Positions 1 through 9,390 of a stretch of 39,127 nucleotides of DNA are shown here, piece after piece (within the stretch, counting starts at the first letter, position 1; every line of letters starts with the position of its first letter). Location: NCBI GenBank assembly GCA_013288655.1, contig JABDBK010000017.1:1-39127 (forward strand), in the 5' to 3' direction. This DNA is from Gammaproteobacteria bacterium. GTDB taxonomy: Bacteria; Pseudomonadota; Gammaproteobacteria; DSM-16500. A program made the translations under genes and the position numbers. The notes under the pieces are model-generated. The model did not search any database, had not been told where the DNA came from, and saw nothing but the letters and a program-made list of their open reading frames with translations.

Positions 1-540
1 AGCAAGACTATTCAAACTCAGTTGTGCTGTCGCTGCGTTTGCTAAACTGATTTCGCTATCCAGCGGCAATGAATTAGCAGTGGTTTGTTCAAACGTTCCA
101 GATGTAATACTCGTTATTCCACTATAAGTATTTGCACTCAATCCCGCACCTAATGCTAATGTTCCACCACCGGATAATGTGACGCCGCCTGAACCTGTGA
201 TAGCACCATTTAACGTCGTTGTGTTTGTATTGCTCGCAGTTAAGTTATCGGTACTTAAATTGAGATTGATGCTGCCACCCAATGTTAAGCTGTTCGAACC
301 GCCGATGGTTGCTGTCACACTGCCTGCATTGGTTGAATCCAATGTAATGGGGTTAGCGATGGATATACCATTGCTGTTTGCGGTTAATGTCCCGCCATTG
401 AAGTTTAATGTGCCTGTGCCGACTGGGCCGCTCGTTATGCTGCCTATGGTGCTTGCGCCCAAACTCAAGGTGCCTGCATTCAGTGTCGTAGTGCCTGTAT
501 AAGTATTTGCTCCACTTAAAATCAATGTGCCTGTGCCGAC
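1..540 (-). repeat. Tandem coding repeat, copy nearest the left edge
   Basis: Aligns with 688-1227 at a constant offset of 687 bases (229 codons) with scattered, mostly silent or conservative differences. It encodes one block of beta-strand repeats in the giant exoprotein. The copy may extend beyond the left edge. Confidence 0.85.
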
Positions 541-3500
541 TTTAACAAGACTACCACCACCAGCGCCGCTAATAATGCCCGCATAAGCAGCGGGTGATGT
601 ATTGTCATTGCCAATCGTCAATGTTGCTGTGCCCAATGACACGTTGCCGCCCAAGTTGCCGCCACCGGTTAATGAGCCAATGGTTCCAGTAAGATTAATC
701 AAGGCCAGTTGTGCTGTAGATGCATTGGCTAAACTGATTTCACTATCCAGCGGCAATGAATTAGCAGTGTTTTGTTTAAACGATCCAGAAGTAATACTGG
801 TAACGCCGCTATAAGTATTTGCATTCGATCCCGCATTTAATATTAATGGTGCACCACCGGATAATGTGACTCCACCCGAACCTGTGATAGCACCATTTAA
901 CGTTGTATTAGATGTGTTGCTCACAGTTAAGTTATCGGTGCTTAAATTGAGATTGATGTTGCCACCCAATGTTAAGGTGCTCGTACCACCTATAGTTGCT
1001 GTCACATTGCCTGCATTGGTTGAATCCAACATAATGGGGTTAGCGACGGATATGACACCGCTGTTTGCTATTAATGTTCCACCATTAAAGTTTAATGTGC
1101 CTGTGCCGACTGGGCCGTTCGTTATGTTGCCTGTGCTGTTGACGCCGAAACTCAACGTGCCTGAACTCAAAGTTGTTGCACCACTGTAAGTATTAGCACC
1201 CGATAAAAGTAACGTTCCAGCACCATTCATTAATACAGTTCCGCTGCCATTTCCAATCACACCAACAGGTTCAGAAATCTTTGTGCTTGCGGCTGGTGTA
1301 AAGGTGACTGCGCTCGTTCCATTCGTGATTCCGCCTTGGAATGTTAATGTCGTTGTTCCTGAAGAAGAGGAAGCTGCAGCCAGTGTTAAACCGGCAGTCC
1401 CACCATTCGTAATAGCGCCTTGCAATGTTAACGTATCATTTGATGAAGCCGATGTATTATTTAATTTGATGGTTCCACCACCACCTGTAATGTTAAAGGT
1501 ACGGTCCGTGGTATCGTTACCTCCAGTATCCGTATCAATTAACGTTCCAGTGGTTGAACTATTACCTAATGTAATCTGACCTTGCGCTGAAGCCGGTGCA
1601 CCAATCGAACTATTGCTGTTTGTTCTGTTAAGTGCTGTGACACTGAGTGTGCCATTTTGAACGGTTGTTGTTCCTGTATAGGTACTTGCAGTATTGCTTA
1701 ATGTTAATGTACCTGTACCCAGTTTAATAATACTACCAGCGGTACTGGTACTGCTAATTAAGCCCGCAAAAGCCGATGATGGGGAAGTATTATCATTACC
1801 GATTGAGAGTGTGGCAGTGGTCAATGCGACATTGCCGCCCGTTGCACCACCTCCTGTTAATGATCCAATCGTGCCGGCCAGAGTATTTAGACTCAGTTGT
1901 GCGCCTGAAATATTGGCTAAATTAATTTCACTGTTCAAGGGTAAAGAATTTGCATTCGTCACTTGTTCAAACGTGCCTGCATTAATGTTTGTAACACCGC
2001 TATACATATTTGCACTGGATCCTGCTGATAAAGCGAGGGTCCCGCCGCCTTGTAAAGTTAAACCACCTGCCCCTGTGAGGGCTCCACTTAATGTCGTTGT
2101 GTTTGCAGCGACATTAAAAATATTAGTAGTGCCTGTTAAACCAATCGCATTGGAAAGACTCAATGCGGCTGATGTATTTAATTGAGCTGTGCTGCTGGCG
2201 AGAGAACTATTCAAGTTAATTCCACTCGTATTGGTCAAAATAGTGAGAGCCGTTAAATCAAGTACTGCAGTTGCACTCGCTGAAGGCGTGATATTAATAT
2301 TTCCGCCTCCTGATGGCCCTAGTGCACCAGAGACAGTTGCAGCCAAGGTGCCAGCATTGATCGTGGTTGTGCCTGTGTATCCACTATTAGCACCTGAAAC
2401 AGTCATTGTTCCACCCGTGGTATTTTCTGTGAGACTTCCTGAACCCGTTAAATTAGCATTGATAGTAATGGTTCCTGCTGTGCTCGTTCCTGTTAATGTA
2501 CCACCACTGCTGATCGTCAATGCACTAGATCCGGAGTTTGATAATGTTATGGTTGGATTGGTGCTATTTCCTAAAGTGACTGTGGGTGATGCAGCGGAAT
2601 ATAAAATATCACTACTAGACAATGAGCCTAATGCAGTAATCATATTCGCTGTTGAAAATCCGGTGCTGCCGGTATAAGCCGTAATCGTATTCGCACTCAT
2701 GGCAAGAGAAGTTGTTGATCCACCGCTAGTACCCGTTAAACCTAAAAGATTGCCTTCCGTTCCAGCGCCGCTTAAGTAAATTAAATAGGGTGAACTGTCA
2801 GCGACCGTACCGTTTTGCTCTAGATAATAGAAATAACCATTATTGCCTGTGTAAGTGGTATCAACATTGCTGCCATTCACAGCAAGCACGGTTGCTTTAC
2901 CACCGCTAGCAGGCGTTGTACCAGAAATGACACGAGGCGTACTTGAGTTAAAACTTAGTAAGTATGGATACGAAGTTCCTGAAATAATTCCCCAAGTACC
3001 CCCTGAAAATCCGGTAGGAAGTGCATTTTGTAATTGAGTCGTGGTTTGTGGAGTGCCGTTACCCGTGATAGAGAGGGGTATTCCTGATGTAACACTGTCC
3101 CAGTAACTATTGTTATTGCTTCCTGTGACACCATTATATAAACCCTCCGGGCTTCCTGTTCCAGAAACAAAACCTGTGCTAAAAGAATCGGTGATACTGA
3201 CGCCTGAATGAGCAAATCCAAGTAATCCTGCAGTAGTCTGAGATGAACCGCTATTGATCACAGCAGCTAAGCTATAATCATTAGTCAATCCTCCGCTAGT
3301 GCCATCAAACGCTCCTGCCATTCCGCCAACTGCAAAATAACCATCTCCGGGATTATCACCATGAACGATACCTGTCACAAAAGAATTGGCAATCGTAGCG
3401 TTGCCAGACGCATTCCCAACTAGTGCGCCCACAACAGGGCCACCGCTTACGTTTGCGTTAATTAAGCCAACATTTAGAATCGTGCCGTTGGTAATTGCGC

Positions 3501-6500
3501 CAAATAAGCCTGCTGCGGCTACACTGGTGTTGATGGTGAGATTGCTAATGTTATAAGCTTCTCCATTAAAACTACCAGTAAAAGCATTGTCATTGACAAA
3601 GCTGGAGCCGCTTATATGCCCTGTTCCAACTGGGATAAAACCTGAAGATGCTCCACCCCATATGTCTGCTGCGTTAGAAAGTCCACTCAAGTTAATATTG
3701 CTACCCAGGGTATAACTAGAGCCCAGGGTGGTAGTGTTAATGCCCATCAACTGTAATGCATGTGGAGTATAAATGGTGGTTTGAGATTCTGAGGCCAGCA
3801 TGGGTCGTGTTTGTCCATTGAAGATATACCATGTTGTACCGGATGTCCCTATGCTCCAGTTGTATGGCGCGGAAGAATAAGTAGTGGTTGCGGAAAGATT
3901 AGCCGTGCCCGACAGGCAGCCTGAACCGGTAAAGCAACCGCCAGTCAGGTTGGTTACGTTTGACAGTCCCAGATCAATACCAACACCGCTTGTTTGTCCG
4001 CTGGTAGTCGTATCCCAAAAGCTGTTGCTAATACTGGCGCCGGCATTTATCAGACCTACAAAACCACCTACAGTGCCGGTATTGGAAGAAACAGTCCCTG
4101 TGGAATAAGCATCAGAAATGGTAGCTGACGATAATTGGCCAGCAAAGCCTCCTACCTGGAGATTACCGCTTAAGCCGGCATAACCTGTTACGGTGACATT
4201 GCCTAAACTGTAATTATTTGCAATGCTGCCTGAAGTTGAAATCGCACCCAACAGTCCTCCAATATCATTTGCTCCTGTAACAGATGTTAAAGTAGCGGTA
4301 ACAGGAGCATTGGCGTAGCTACTGTTTACAGAAGAGGTACTTGAGAGATACCCAATGAGTCCGCCGATATTGGTAAAGTCAGTCACAGGGCTGGTGCCGT
4401 AACTGACATTGACAGCAGCTGTAGAGCCAGAATTAGTGACTGCTGTGGCTCCATCAGCATTGCCAATTAATCCGCCTGTACGGCTATTTCCTGTTGTGAC
4501 GTTTACAGTTCCAGAAGTGTAATCATTGGTAATGGTGCCTGAACCTGCCGTATATCCAGCGAGTATACCCACTTCAACTTGACCGGAGGGATTAGGTACT
4601 AATGTTTGTGTAGCACTAGCACTGACATTGGCTCCTGTAATATTCAGATTGCTTAAGGTGGCACCACTTGCATCACCGATTAATCCGACGTCTGAATGAA
4701 TGTCTGATGTGACATTGATAGTAAGACCTGAGATCGCAAAATTCTGGCCATTGAATATGCCGGAGAAATTATGGGTTGTTCCACTGCCAATGGGGATAAA
4801 CCCTGCACCGCTGTTCCAGGTGCTTGTTCCAGAAGCATTAATAGTACCTCCTAAAGCATAATTATTGCCGGTAGTCAGCGGTCGTGTAGCAATGCCTTGT
4901 AAACCAAATACATCGTAAACTACATTATAACTTGTACCGCTAATATTCGTTGTAATTCCTCGGATAAATTCTGCGTTATAGGTGCCGTTAAATGCAGTTC
5001 CGCTAGCAATTTGAAAGTTGTTTCCCACAGTAAAACTAGGATTAGCGACACCACTGTTTTGTGTCCATTCACCCTGAGAAAGGGTAAAGTTATTGACATT
5101 AATGGTACCTGAAGAGTTAGTGGCAATACTGCCGCCTATATTTGCTGCCGATAATATTAAGCTGCCGTTTGTTCCTGTAATGGGATTATCGATAACAATA
5201 ATCCCATTAGTTCCATTAGCGGTTAAAGTTAGGCTATTACTCGTGGACCAGTTAATGGCATTAACCACAGTAATATTTCCTAGGCCACCGCCGCTTGACG
5301 CCGTTGTGACAACAACGTTCGTTGAATTTAAAGCGTTACCCAGTGTTGTAGTATTGAGATATGAATCTGTCGGATTGGTTGTACCGGCAAACGTTTCTGG
5401 ATTAGTACCACTTCCTGTATTCGCTGATTGATCATTGGTAGGATCGCCTGCTGCTTGGGCATTTGCAAGACTAGATGCAATCCAGATATTCGTAGGATCG
5501 AGTAACCAGGTTCCTGAACTTCCCTTATTAGCCTGCGTATTGACAACAGCGCCCGTGACATCGAGTACGTGACCTGATGTTTCTACAAACCCGCCATCAC
5601 CACTTAATGCACCACCTTGTGCGAAAATGCTTCCATTAAATTGAGTATTATCGTTTGACCAGACAATAACTTTGCCGCCATTGCCATTATTTATTGCGCT
5701 AGCATTAATTTTGGTATTCGCATCAACGGATGTCGTAGTCGCATTGAAGTCGGGTCCTGCACCATGTTCATTTCCACCGATTAAAACTTCACCGCCACCG
5801 TTATAACCCGAAGCATCAATCGTAGCATTGCTCACTTTCACTCTTGTTGCTAAAAGTTTCACTGTGCCGCCAGATTGATTGGGACTTATGCCTGAGACAT
5901 CAATTTTGCCATTCGAAAAAATCAGATCACCGTTAGAAGATTGCGCAAAATGCGTGGCTTCTGGAGTGCTTTTAGTATTCACTGCATTATCGAGAACTTT
6001 TTGTGCGACTCCAGCCTGCATATGAACAAGACCTAAATCTTTTATATCTTGCGCAGAAGCTTTGTTATCACTTGAAGCTTGGTCGATACTGAAATTGATT
6101 AATTGATCGCCGGCAAAGTCTAACGTAAATTTGTTGCCAGCACCCATGATGACGGTACCTGCATGAGCAGTGATGTTGCCATCGTTCCCGACGCGGTTAC
6201 CAATCAATGCAACTAAACCATAATCAGCAGCATTGATGTTGCCGCGATTGATGACAGCGGCATTAGGATATTTGGATGGGATATCAAACACATAATGTTG
6301 CGAATCAAATTTACTCATATCAGAAGTGGAAGCAATAATGCTGCCTACATTCACAAATGAACCGGGCCCAAAATAAATACCTGCCTGGTTAATAAGAACA
6401 ACTCTGCCATTCGCATCAAGTGTTCCATAAATTTGAGAAACTCCATTAGCTGAATCAACGCGGTTGACTGCAACAGAGCTACGGCTGGGTTGATTAAAGA

Positions 6501-6708
6501 TGGTGGTCTCACCTTTGTGTATATTGAATTGGTTCCAATTGATAGAGGTGGAGGGAGTGCTTTGATTGATAGTTAGGGTCGAACCATTTTGTTGAATATT
6601 GACTTGACTAGGGTTAAAACCACCCGGCGCCACGATAGGATTGGCTGTCGCTGCCATGAAAAAGCAGGTGCAAAATAGTGATGTTATACCAAGTATAATT
6701 CGCTTCAC
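1..6708 (-). CDS. Giant TpsA-type exoprotein with GLUG and autotransporter beta-strand repeats, 3' end beyond window
   Basis: The frame from 6708 to base 1 has no stop, giving at least 2236 codons; the C-terminus lies off the left edge. The start is GTG at 6708, with AGGAGG six bases upstream. A signal peptide covers about residues 1-22 and is followed by a two-partner-secretion (filamentous haemagglutinin N-terminal) domain to about residue 150; its core reads INQAGIYFGPGS, where the family usually has NPNGI. Residues about 650-1270 carry GLUG-type repeats (GGLIG, GGLLG, GGFAG) and an FWDTTTSGQ motif. From about residue 1340 onward come autotransporter-associated beta-strand repeats (GTGTLTLS, ANTYSG, TTTLNAGTL). 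Composition is rich in S, T, G and N with almost no cysteine, as in secreted beta-helical adhesins. No TpsB transporter gene is visible. A surface or secreted adhesin is inferred; whether a C-terminal barrel exists cannot be seen. Confidence 0.9.
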   Translation of the reverse strand, partial: MKRIILGITSLFCTCFFMAATANPIVAPGGFNPSQVNIQQNGSTLTINQSTPSTSINWNQFNIHKGETTIFNQPSRSSVAVNRVDSANGVSQIYGTLDANGRVVLINQAGIYFGPGSFVNVGSIIASTSDMSKFDSQHYVFDIPSKYPNAAVINRGNINAADYGLVALIGNRVGNDGNITAHAGTVIMGAGNKFTLDFAGDQLINFSIDQASSDNKASAQDIKDLGLVHMQAGVAQKVLDNAVNTKSTPEATHFAQSSNGDLIFSNGKIDVSGISPNQSGGTVKLLATRVKVSNATIDASGYNGGGEVLIGGNEHGAGPDFNATTTSVDANTKINASAINNGNGGKVIVWSNDNTQFNGSIFAQGGALSGDGGFVETSGHVLDVTGAVVNTQANKGSSGTWLLDPTNIWIASSLANAQAAGDPTNDQSANTGSGTNPETFAGTTNPTDSYLNTTTLGNALNSTNVVVTTASSGGGLGNITVVNAINWSTSNSLTLTANGTNGIIVIDNPITGTNGSLILSAANIGGSIATNSSGTINVNNFTLSQGEWTQNSGVANPSFTVGNNFQIASGTAFNGTYNAEFIRGITTNISGTSYNVVYDVFGLQGIATRPLTTGNNYALGGTINASGTSTWNSGAGFIPIGSGTTHNFSGIFNGQNFAISGLTINVTSDIHSDVGLIGDASGATLSNLNITGANVSASATQTLVPNPSGQVEVGILAGYTAGSGTITNDYTSGTVNVTTGNSRTGGLIGNADGATAVTNSGSTAAVNVSYGTSPVTDFTNIGGLIGYLSSTSSVNSSYANAPVTATLTSVTGANDIGGLLGAISTSGSIANNYSLGNVTVTGYAGLSGNLQVGGFAGQLSSATISDAYSTGTVSSNTGTVGGFVGLINAGASISNSFWDTTTSGQTSGVGIDLGLSNVTNLTGGCFTGSGCLSGTANLSATTTYSSAPYNWSIGTSGTTWYIFNGQTRPMLASESQTTIYTPHALQLMGINTTTLGSSYTLGSNINLSGLSNAADIWGGASSGFIPVGTGHISGSSFVNDNAFTGSFNGEAYNISNLTINTSVAAAGLFGAITNGTILNVGLINANVSGGPVVGALVGNASGNATIANSFVTGIVHGDNPGDGYFAVGGMAGAFDGTSGGLTNDYSLAAVINSGSSQTTAGLLGFAHSGVSITDSFSTGFVSGTGSPEGLYNGVTGSNNNSYWDSVTSGIPLSITGNGTPQTTTQLQNALPTGFSGGTWGIISGTSYPYLLSFNSSTPRVISGTTPASGGKATVLAVNGSNVDTTYTGNNGYFYYLEQNGTVADSSPYLIYLSGAGTEGNLLGLTGTSGGSTTSLAMSANTITAYTGSTGFSTANMITALGSLSSSDILYSAASPTVTLGNSTNPTITLSNSGSSALTISSGGTLTGTSTAGTITINANLTGSGSLTENTTGGTMTVSGANSGYTGTTTINAGTLAATVSGALGPSGGGNINITPSASATAVLDLTALTILTNTSGINLNSSLASSTAQLNTSAALSLSNAIGLTGTTNIFNVAANTTTLSGALTGAGGLTLQGGGTLALSAGSSANMYSGVTNINAGTFEQVTNANSLPLNSEINLANISGAQLSLNTLAGTIGSLTGGGATGGNVALTTATLSIGNDNTSPSSAFAGLISSTSTAGSIIKLGTGTLTLSNTASTYTGTTTVQNGTLSVTALNRTNSNSSIGAPASAQGQITLGNSSTTGTLIDTDTGGNDTTDRTFNITGGGGTIKLNNTSASSNDTLTLQGAITNGGTAGLTLAAASSSSGTTTLTFQGGITNGTSAVTFTPAASTKISEPVGVIGNGSGTVLMNGAGTLLLSGANTYSGATTLSSGTLSFGVNSTGNITNGPVGTGTLNFNGGTLIANSGVISVANPIMLDSTNAGNVTATIGGTSTLTLGGNINLNLSTDNLTVSNTSNTTLNGAITGSGGVTLSGGAPLILNAGSNANTYSGVTSITSGSFKQNTANSLPLDSEISLANASTAQLALINLTGTIGSLTGGGNLGGNVSLGTATLTIGNDNTSPAAYAGIISGAGGGSLVKVGTGTLILSGANTYTGTTTLNAGTLSLGASTIGSITSGPVGTGTLNFNGGTLTANSNGISIANPITLDSTNAGSVTATIGGSNSLTLGGSINLNLSTDNLTASNTNTTTLNGAITGSGGVTLSGGGTLALGAGLSANTYSGITSITSGTFEQTTANSLPLDSEISLANAATAQLSLNSLA
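688..1227 (-). repeat. Tandem coding repeat, second copy
   Basis: Second copy of the 687-base unit seen at 1-540. A more diverged, partial third copy is recognisable at about 1721-2150; for example the TTGTTCAAACGTGCC and TATTTGCACTGGATCC stretches there match both copies. Between the second and third copies lies a different repeat block (about 1230-1720). Confidence 0.85.
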
Positions 6709-6772
6709 TCGACCCCTCCTCTTAGCGCTTCTATTTATACTTATATATTGAGTATAGCCATTGATAAAAAAA

Positions 6773-6800
6773 TTGCCTGATTTTTGTTTTTTTAGATAAT
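6773..6800 (+). promoter_or_regulatory. Possible promoter for the nucleoside phosphorylase gene
   Basis: TTGCCT at 6773-6778 and GATAAT at 6795-6800 are separated by 16 bases, about 100 bases before the phosphorylase ATG. The gap is a divergent intergenic region shared with the exoprotein gene. The match to the sigma-70 consensus is moderate. Confidence 0.35.
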
Positions 6801-6896
6801 TTTCAGTAAGTTATGTGTTATAAAAGGTAGGGCTTGAATAGGACGTTAAAACAGTCTAGAGTGTCGCCCATTCATGTTTATTATCAGGAGTCATTT

Positions 6897-7724
6897 ATGG
6901 CCGTTACTATGCAAGAAACCATGAGCGCAATTCGTAAATATGCGCCAAATTTTGTACCTAAGGCAGGCATCATTTTGGGTTCAGGTTTAGGATCGGTTGC
7001 GGATCAATTAACTAATCCTATTACCATTCCTTATCAAGCGATCCCAGGCATTAATACGGGAAGTGTCGCAGGCCATGCATCCTTGTTAGTCATGGGCTAT
7101 TTACAAGATGTACCTGTCGTGTGTTTAAAAGGCCGTTTGCATGTGTATGAAGGCGCGAGTTATGAATCTATACGTACTTTTGTTCGTATGGTTAAAAATT
7201 TAGGCGCAAGTACGCTGATTGTCACGGGTGCGGCGGGATCCATGCGTGCCGAAATGGGCCCTGGTGAAATCATGATGATTAATGACCATATTAATTTTCA
7301 ACCTGGTAATCCTTTGGTGGGCCCGAATGATGAATCCATAGGTCCGCGTTTTGTGAGTCTTGAAAATGCATACGATGATGAATTAAGAAATAAAGTATTA
7401 GAAGTTGCAAAAAAACTGAGTATTCCAATACATGAAGGTGTTTATTTGTCACTCTTGGGTCCATCTTTTGAAACACCTGCTGAAATACGTGCTTATCGTT
7501 CATTGGGTGCGGATGCTGTGGGCATGTCTGTTGTTCCAGAGGTGATCATTGCCAGACATTGCGGCATGAAAGTCACAGGTTTAGTGGCGATCACCAATCT
7601 TGCAGTGGGTATGAGTTCTGAAAAAGTCACGCATGAGGGAACCTTGCGTTATGGTGAGCAAGCTTCGCGTAATATGATTAAAATTATAAACGGATTTGTA
7701 AAGGAAATAGGACGTGGTTATTAA
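6897..7724 (+). CDS. punA: Purine nucleoside phosphorylase (trimeric PNP / xanthosine phosphorylase family)
   Basis: Cytoplasmic enzyme that splits purine (deoxy)ribonucleosides with phosphate into free base and (deoxy)ribose-1-phosphate. The phosphate-binding GSGLG lies at residues 28-32, followed by the family blocks GRLHVYEG, VTGAAGSM, GDNP-like NPLVGPND, AVGMSVVPE and ITNLAVG. At 275 aa it matches the trimeric PNP family. ATG at 6897 is preferred over the longer TTG-start reading from 6834 because AGGAG precedes it at good spacing and the family begins here. Its stop overlaps the deoC start by 11 bases, so the two are probably co-translated. Whether guanosine/inosine or xanthosine is preferred cannot be read from sequence. 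Confidence 0.93.
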   Translation: MAVTMQETMSAIRKYAPNFVPKAGIILGSGLGSVADQLTNPITIPYQAIPGINTGSVAGHASLLVMGYLQDVPVVCLKGRLHVYEGASYESIRTFVRMVKNLGASTLIVTGAAGSMRAEMGPGEIMMINDHINFQPGNPLVGPNDESIGPRFVSLENAYDDELRNKVLEVAKKLSIPIHEGVYLSLLGPSFETPAEIRAYRSLGADAVGMSVVPEVIIARHCGMKVTGLVAITNLAVGMSSEKVTHEGTLRYGEQASRNMIKIINGFVKEIGRGY

Positions 7725-8424
7725 AGATATAGAGAAAAAAATTTTTTCTCTTCTCGATTTAACGAGCTTACAAGATTCAGATAATGCCGCATCTATTGCG
7801 GCATTATGCCATAAAGCAGAAGAGGCCCACGTTGCTGCAGTGTGTGTTTATCCGCTCTTTGTTCGTGAAGCAATGGCGCATCTTGCAAAAAGCACTATTA
7901 AAGTTGCAACGGTGGTCAATTTTCCGCGCGGCGACGAAGCGCTGGATGTGATTTCGACATCTATTCGACAATCATTAGCGGATGGCGCAACAGAAATTGA
8001 CATGGTTTTTCCTTATAAACATTATTTACAGGGGAAAAAATCAAATGCATTACATAAGGTTTCTGCTTGTAAAGAACTTGTGGGAAAAGATATTCTACTT
8101 AAAGTTATCTTAGAGACAGGAGTGATTGATAATTTGTCAGTCATTGAGCAATTGAGTTATGAACTTATTGCAGCGGGCGCCGATTTTTTAAAAACTTCCA
8201 CAGGAAAGGTGTCTGTGGGCGCGACGATTGAAGCGGCTGCTGTCATGCTCTCTGCCATTAAATCATCAGGTGCTAAAGTAGGTTTTAAAGCCTCAGGTGG
8301 AATACGTACCGTAGAGCAAGCTTTGCAATATATACGTTTGGCGGAAGATATCATGGGGGTAGAGTGGGTCACATCAGAGCATTTTAGGATAGGGACGAGC
8401 GGGTTATGTCTGTCAGCTTTATAA
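7714..8424 (+). CDS. deoC: Deoxyribose-phosphate aldolase
   Basis: Splits 2-deoxyribose-5-phosphate into acetaldehyde and glyceraldehyde-3-phosphate, the last step of deoxynucleoside breakdown. The Schiff-base lysine is Lys160 in FLKTSTGK; the second active-site lysine is Lys192 in GFKASGGIR, and the acid/base aspartate is Asp96 in EIDMVF. These correspond to Lys167, Lys201 and Asp102 of the E. coli enzyme. The 236-aa length fits the family. The start is GTG, inside the end of the phosphorylase gene in another frame, which implies translational coupling. The next genes on this strand (MFS carrier, deoB) are separated from it by the AbiE pair. Confidence 0.95.
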   Translation: MVIKDIEKKIFSLLDLTSLQDSDNAASIAALCHKAEEAHVAAVCVYPLFVREAMAHLAKSTIKVATVVNFPRGDEALDVISTSIRQSLADGATEIDMVFPYKHYLQGKKSNALHKVSACKELVGKDILLKVILETGVIDNLSVIEQLSYELIAAGADFLKTSTGKVSVGATIEAAAVMLSAIKSSGAKVGFKASGGIRTVEQALQYIRLAEDIMGVEWVTSEHFRIGTSGLCLSAL

Positions 8425-8440
8425 GGCCGGCCCACCACTG

Positions 8441-8507
8441 TGTCATGCCAGCATGCTTTTAGCTGGCATCCAGCCTAGATGCCAGCTAAAAGCATGCTGG
8501 CATGACA
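8441..8507. repeat. 67-bp perfect palindromic repeat, copy 1
   Basis: Two exactly complementary 30-base arms (8441-8470 and 8478-8507, beginning TGTCATGCCAGCATGC) surround a 7-base loop CAGCCTA. Identical arms recur at 20737-20803 with a different loop. It lies between the convergent ends of deoC and the AbiE toxin gene, so as RNA it could act as a terminator in either direction, although no T-run follows the stem. It looks like a dispersed palindromic (REP- or MITE-like) element. Confidence 0.9.
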
Positions 8508-8538
8508 CTCTTTTAGACTTATGGATATCTCGGAATTG

Positions 8539-9390
8539 CTATAAATACTGAGCTAATTTATCCACTCGAGAAAGAAAAAAATCTTTTGACCATAGTTCGA
8601 GCGTCAGTAATTCTCTAGGCCGTAAAAATCTGTCTACATCTTTTTTTGCGGCTTCCCAATCGATGCTCATTATTTTGGTTCTTAATTCTTTTAGATACCA
8701 CTCTGGCGTGACGAAGATAGTCTTATCTTTCCAAGGCCCGGCTTGCATCATTGCTTTATTCAATAGCTCAAAATTGATAGGTACTTTTTTTGCTACGTAC
8801 CAGCTAAAATCATACCAATCACGGCCTTTGATATAATCACGACAAAGTAAGGCATGGTTTTTGCTAGCAAATAAACTCGGTAAATCTTGAGATTGAACGC
8901 TATATGCTAAAGGAAAATCTAAATATTTTAATTCATACCTGGAACCATCAGGTGGATTGGTATCAATTTCTAATTTAATTTGCAGTTTCGGTCGATGGGA
9001 TCTTGAATCTTTTATGATTAACATTCCACCCGAAGAATCTGCTTTTAAAAAAGCGGTTTTAATGACCTTATCTAATTTTGTTCGATTGATGATATCTAAT
9101 GAGTAACCATAAACATTAAATTCTTCACGCATGTTTTTAATGTAGGTTTCCCAATCAAAATTTTTATCTGGTTTTTCTAAAACAAAATCTAAATCTTCAG
9201 AAAATCGTTCTAACCCATATAAAATTCTGAGACATGTCCCACCTTGAAATGCTGCAATTTTGAAAAAGCCAGCACGTGAAAGTGCCATCAATGCAATTTC
9301 TTGCGCGATTTCTTTAAGCGCATTCTCTTGGTCAATGATTGTTTTACAATGATAGTCCAGTAATCTTTGCTGAATGATTTCAACGCTCAT
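8539..9390 (-). CDS. abiEii: AbiEii-type nucleotidyltransferase toxin
   Basis: Toxin of a type IV toxin-antitoxin / abortive-infection pair; family members are nucleotidyltransferases, some of which modify tRNA. The NTase core is visible: GGTCLR at residues 50-55 and SEDLDF at 64-69 (the GG plus DxD signature), then a conserved helical part with LLCRDYIKGRDWYDF, typical of the family, near residue 180. At 283 aa it is full length. It overlaps the antitoxin gene by 4 bases (ATGA), so both are made from one transcript. It reads against the flanking nucleoside genes. Target and activity here are unknown. Confidence 0.9.
   Translation of the reverse strand: MSVEIIQQRLLDYHCKTIIDQENALKEIAQEIALMALSRAGFFKIAAFQGGTCLRILYGLERFSEDLDFVLEKPDKNFDWETYIKNMREEFNVYGYSLDIINRTKLDKVIKTAFLKADSSGGMLIIKDSRSHRPKLQIKLEIDTNPPDGSRYELKYLDFPLAYSVQSQDLPSLFASKNHALLCRDYIKGRDWYDFSWYVAKKVPINFELLNKAMMQAGPWKDKTIFVTPEWYLKELRTKIMSIDWEAAKKDVDRFLRPRELLTLELWSKDFFLSRVDKLAQYL

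Noticed and set aside
1-2690. Possible CRISPR or non-coding tandem array
   Set aside because: The repeats are long (687 bases), diverged, in frame, and encode known beta-strand repeat patterns. There are no short identical repeats with unique spacers.
179-5431. Several plus-strand ORFs rich in Pro, Val and Leu within the first 5.4 kb
   Set aside because: They are antisense shadows of the giant minus-strand exoprotein. The repetitive Ser/Thr/Gly codons read backwards give Pro/Val-rich frames, and the minus frame is open throughout from a GTG with a strong ribosome site.
6834-6896. Longer N-terminus of the nucleoside phosphorylase from TTG 6834
   Set aside because: The extra 21 residues are not part of the family and ATG 6897 has an AGGAG at good spacing.
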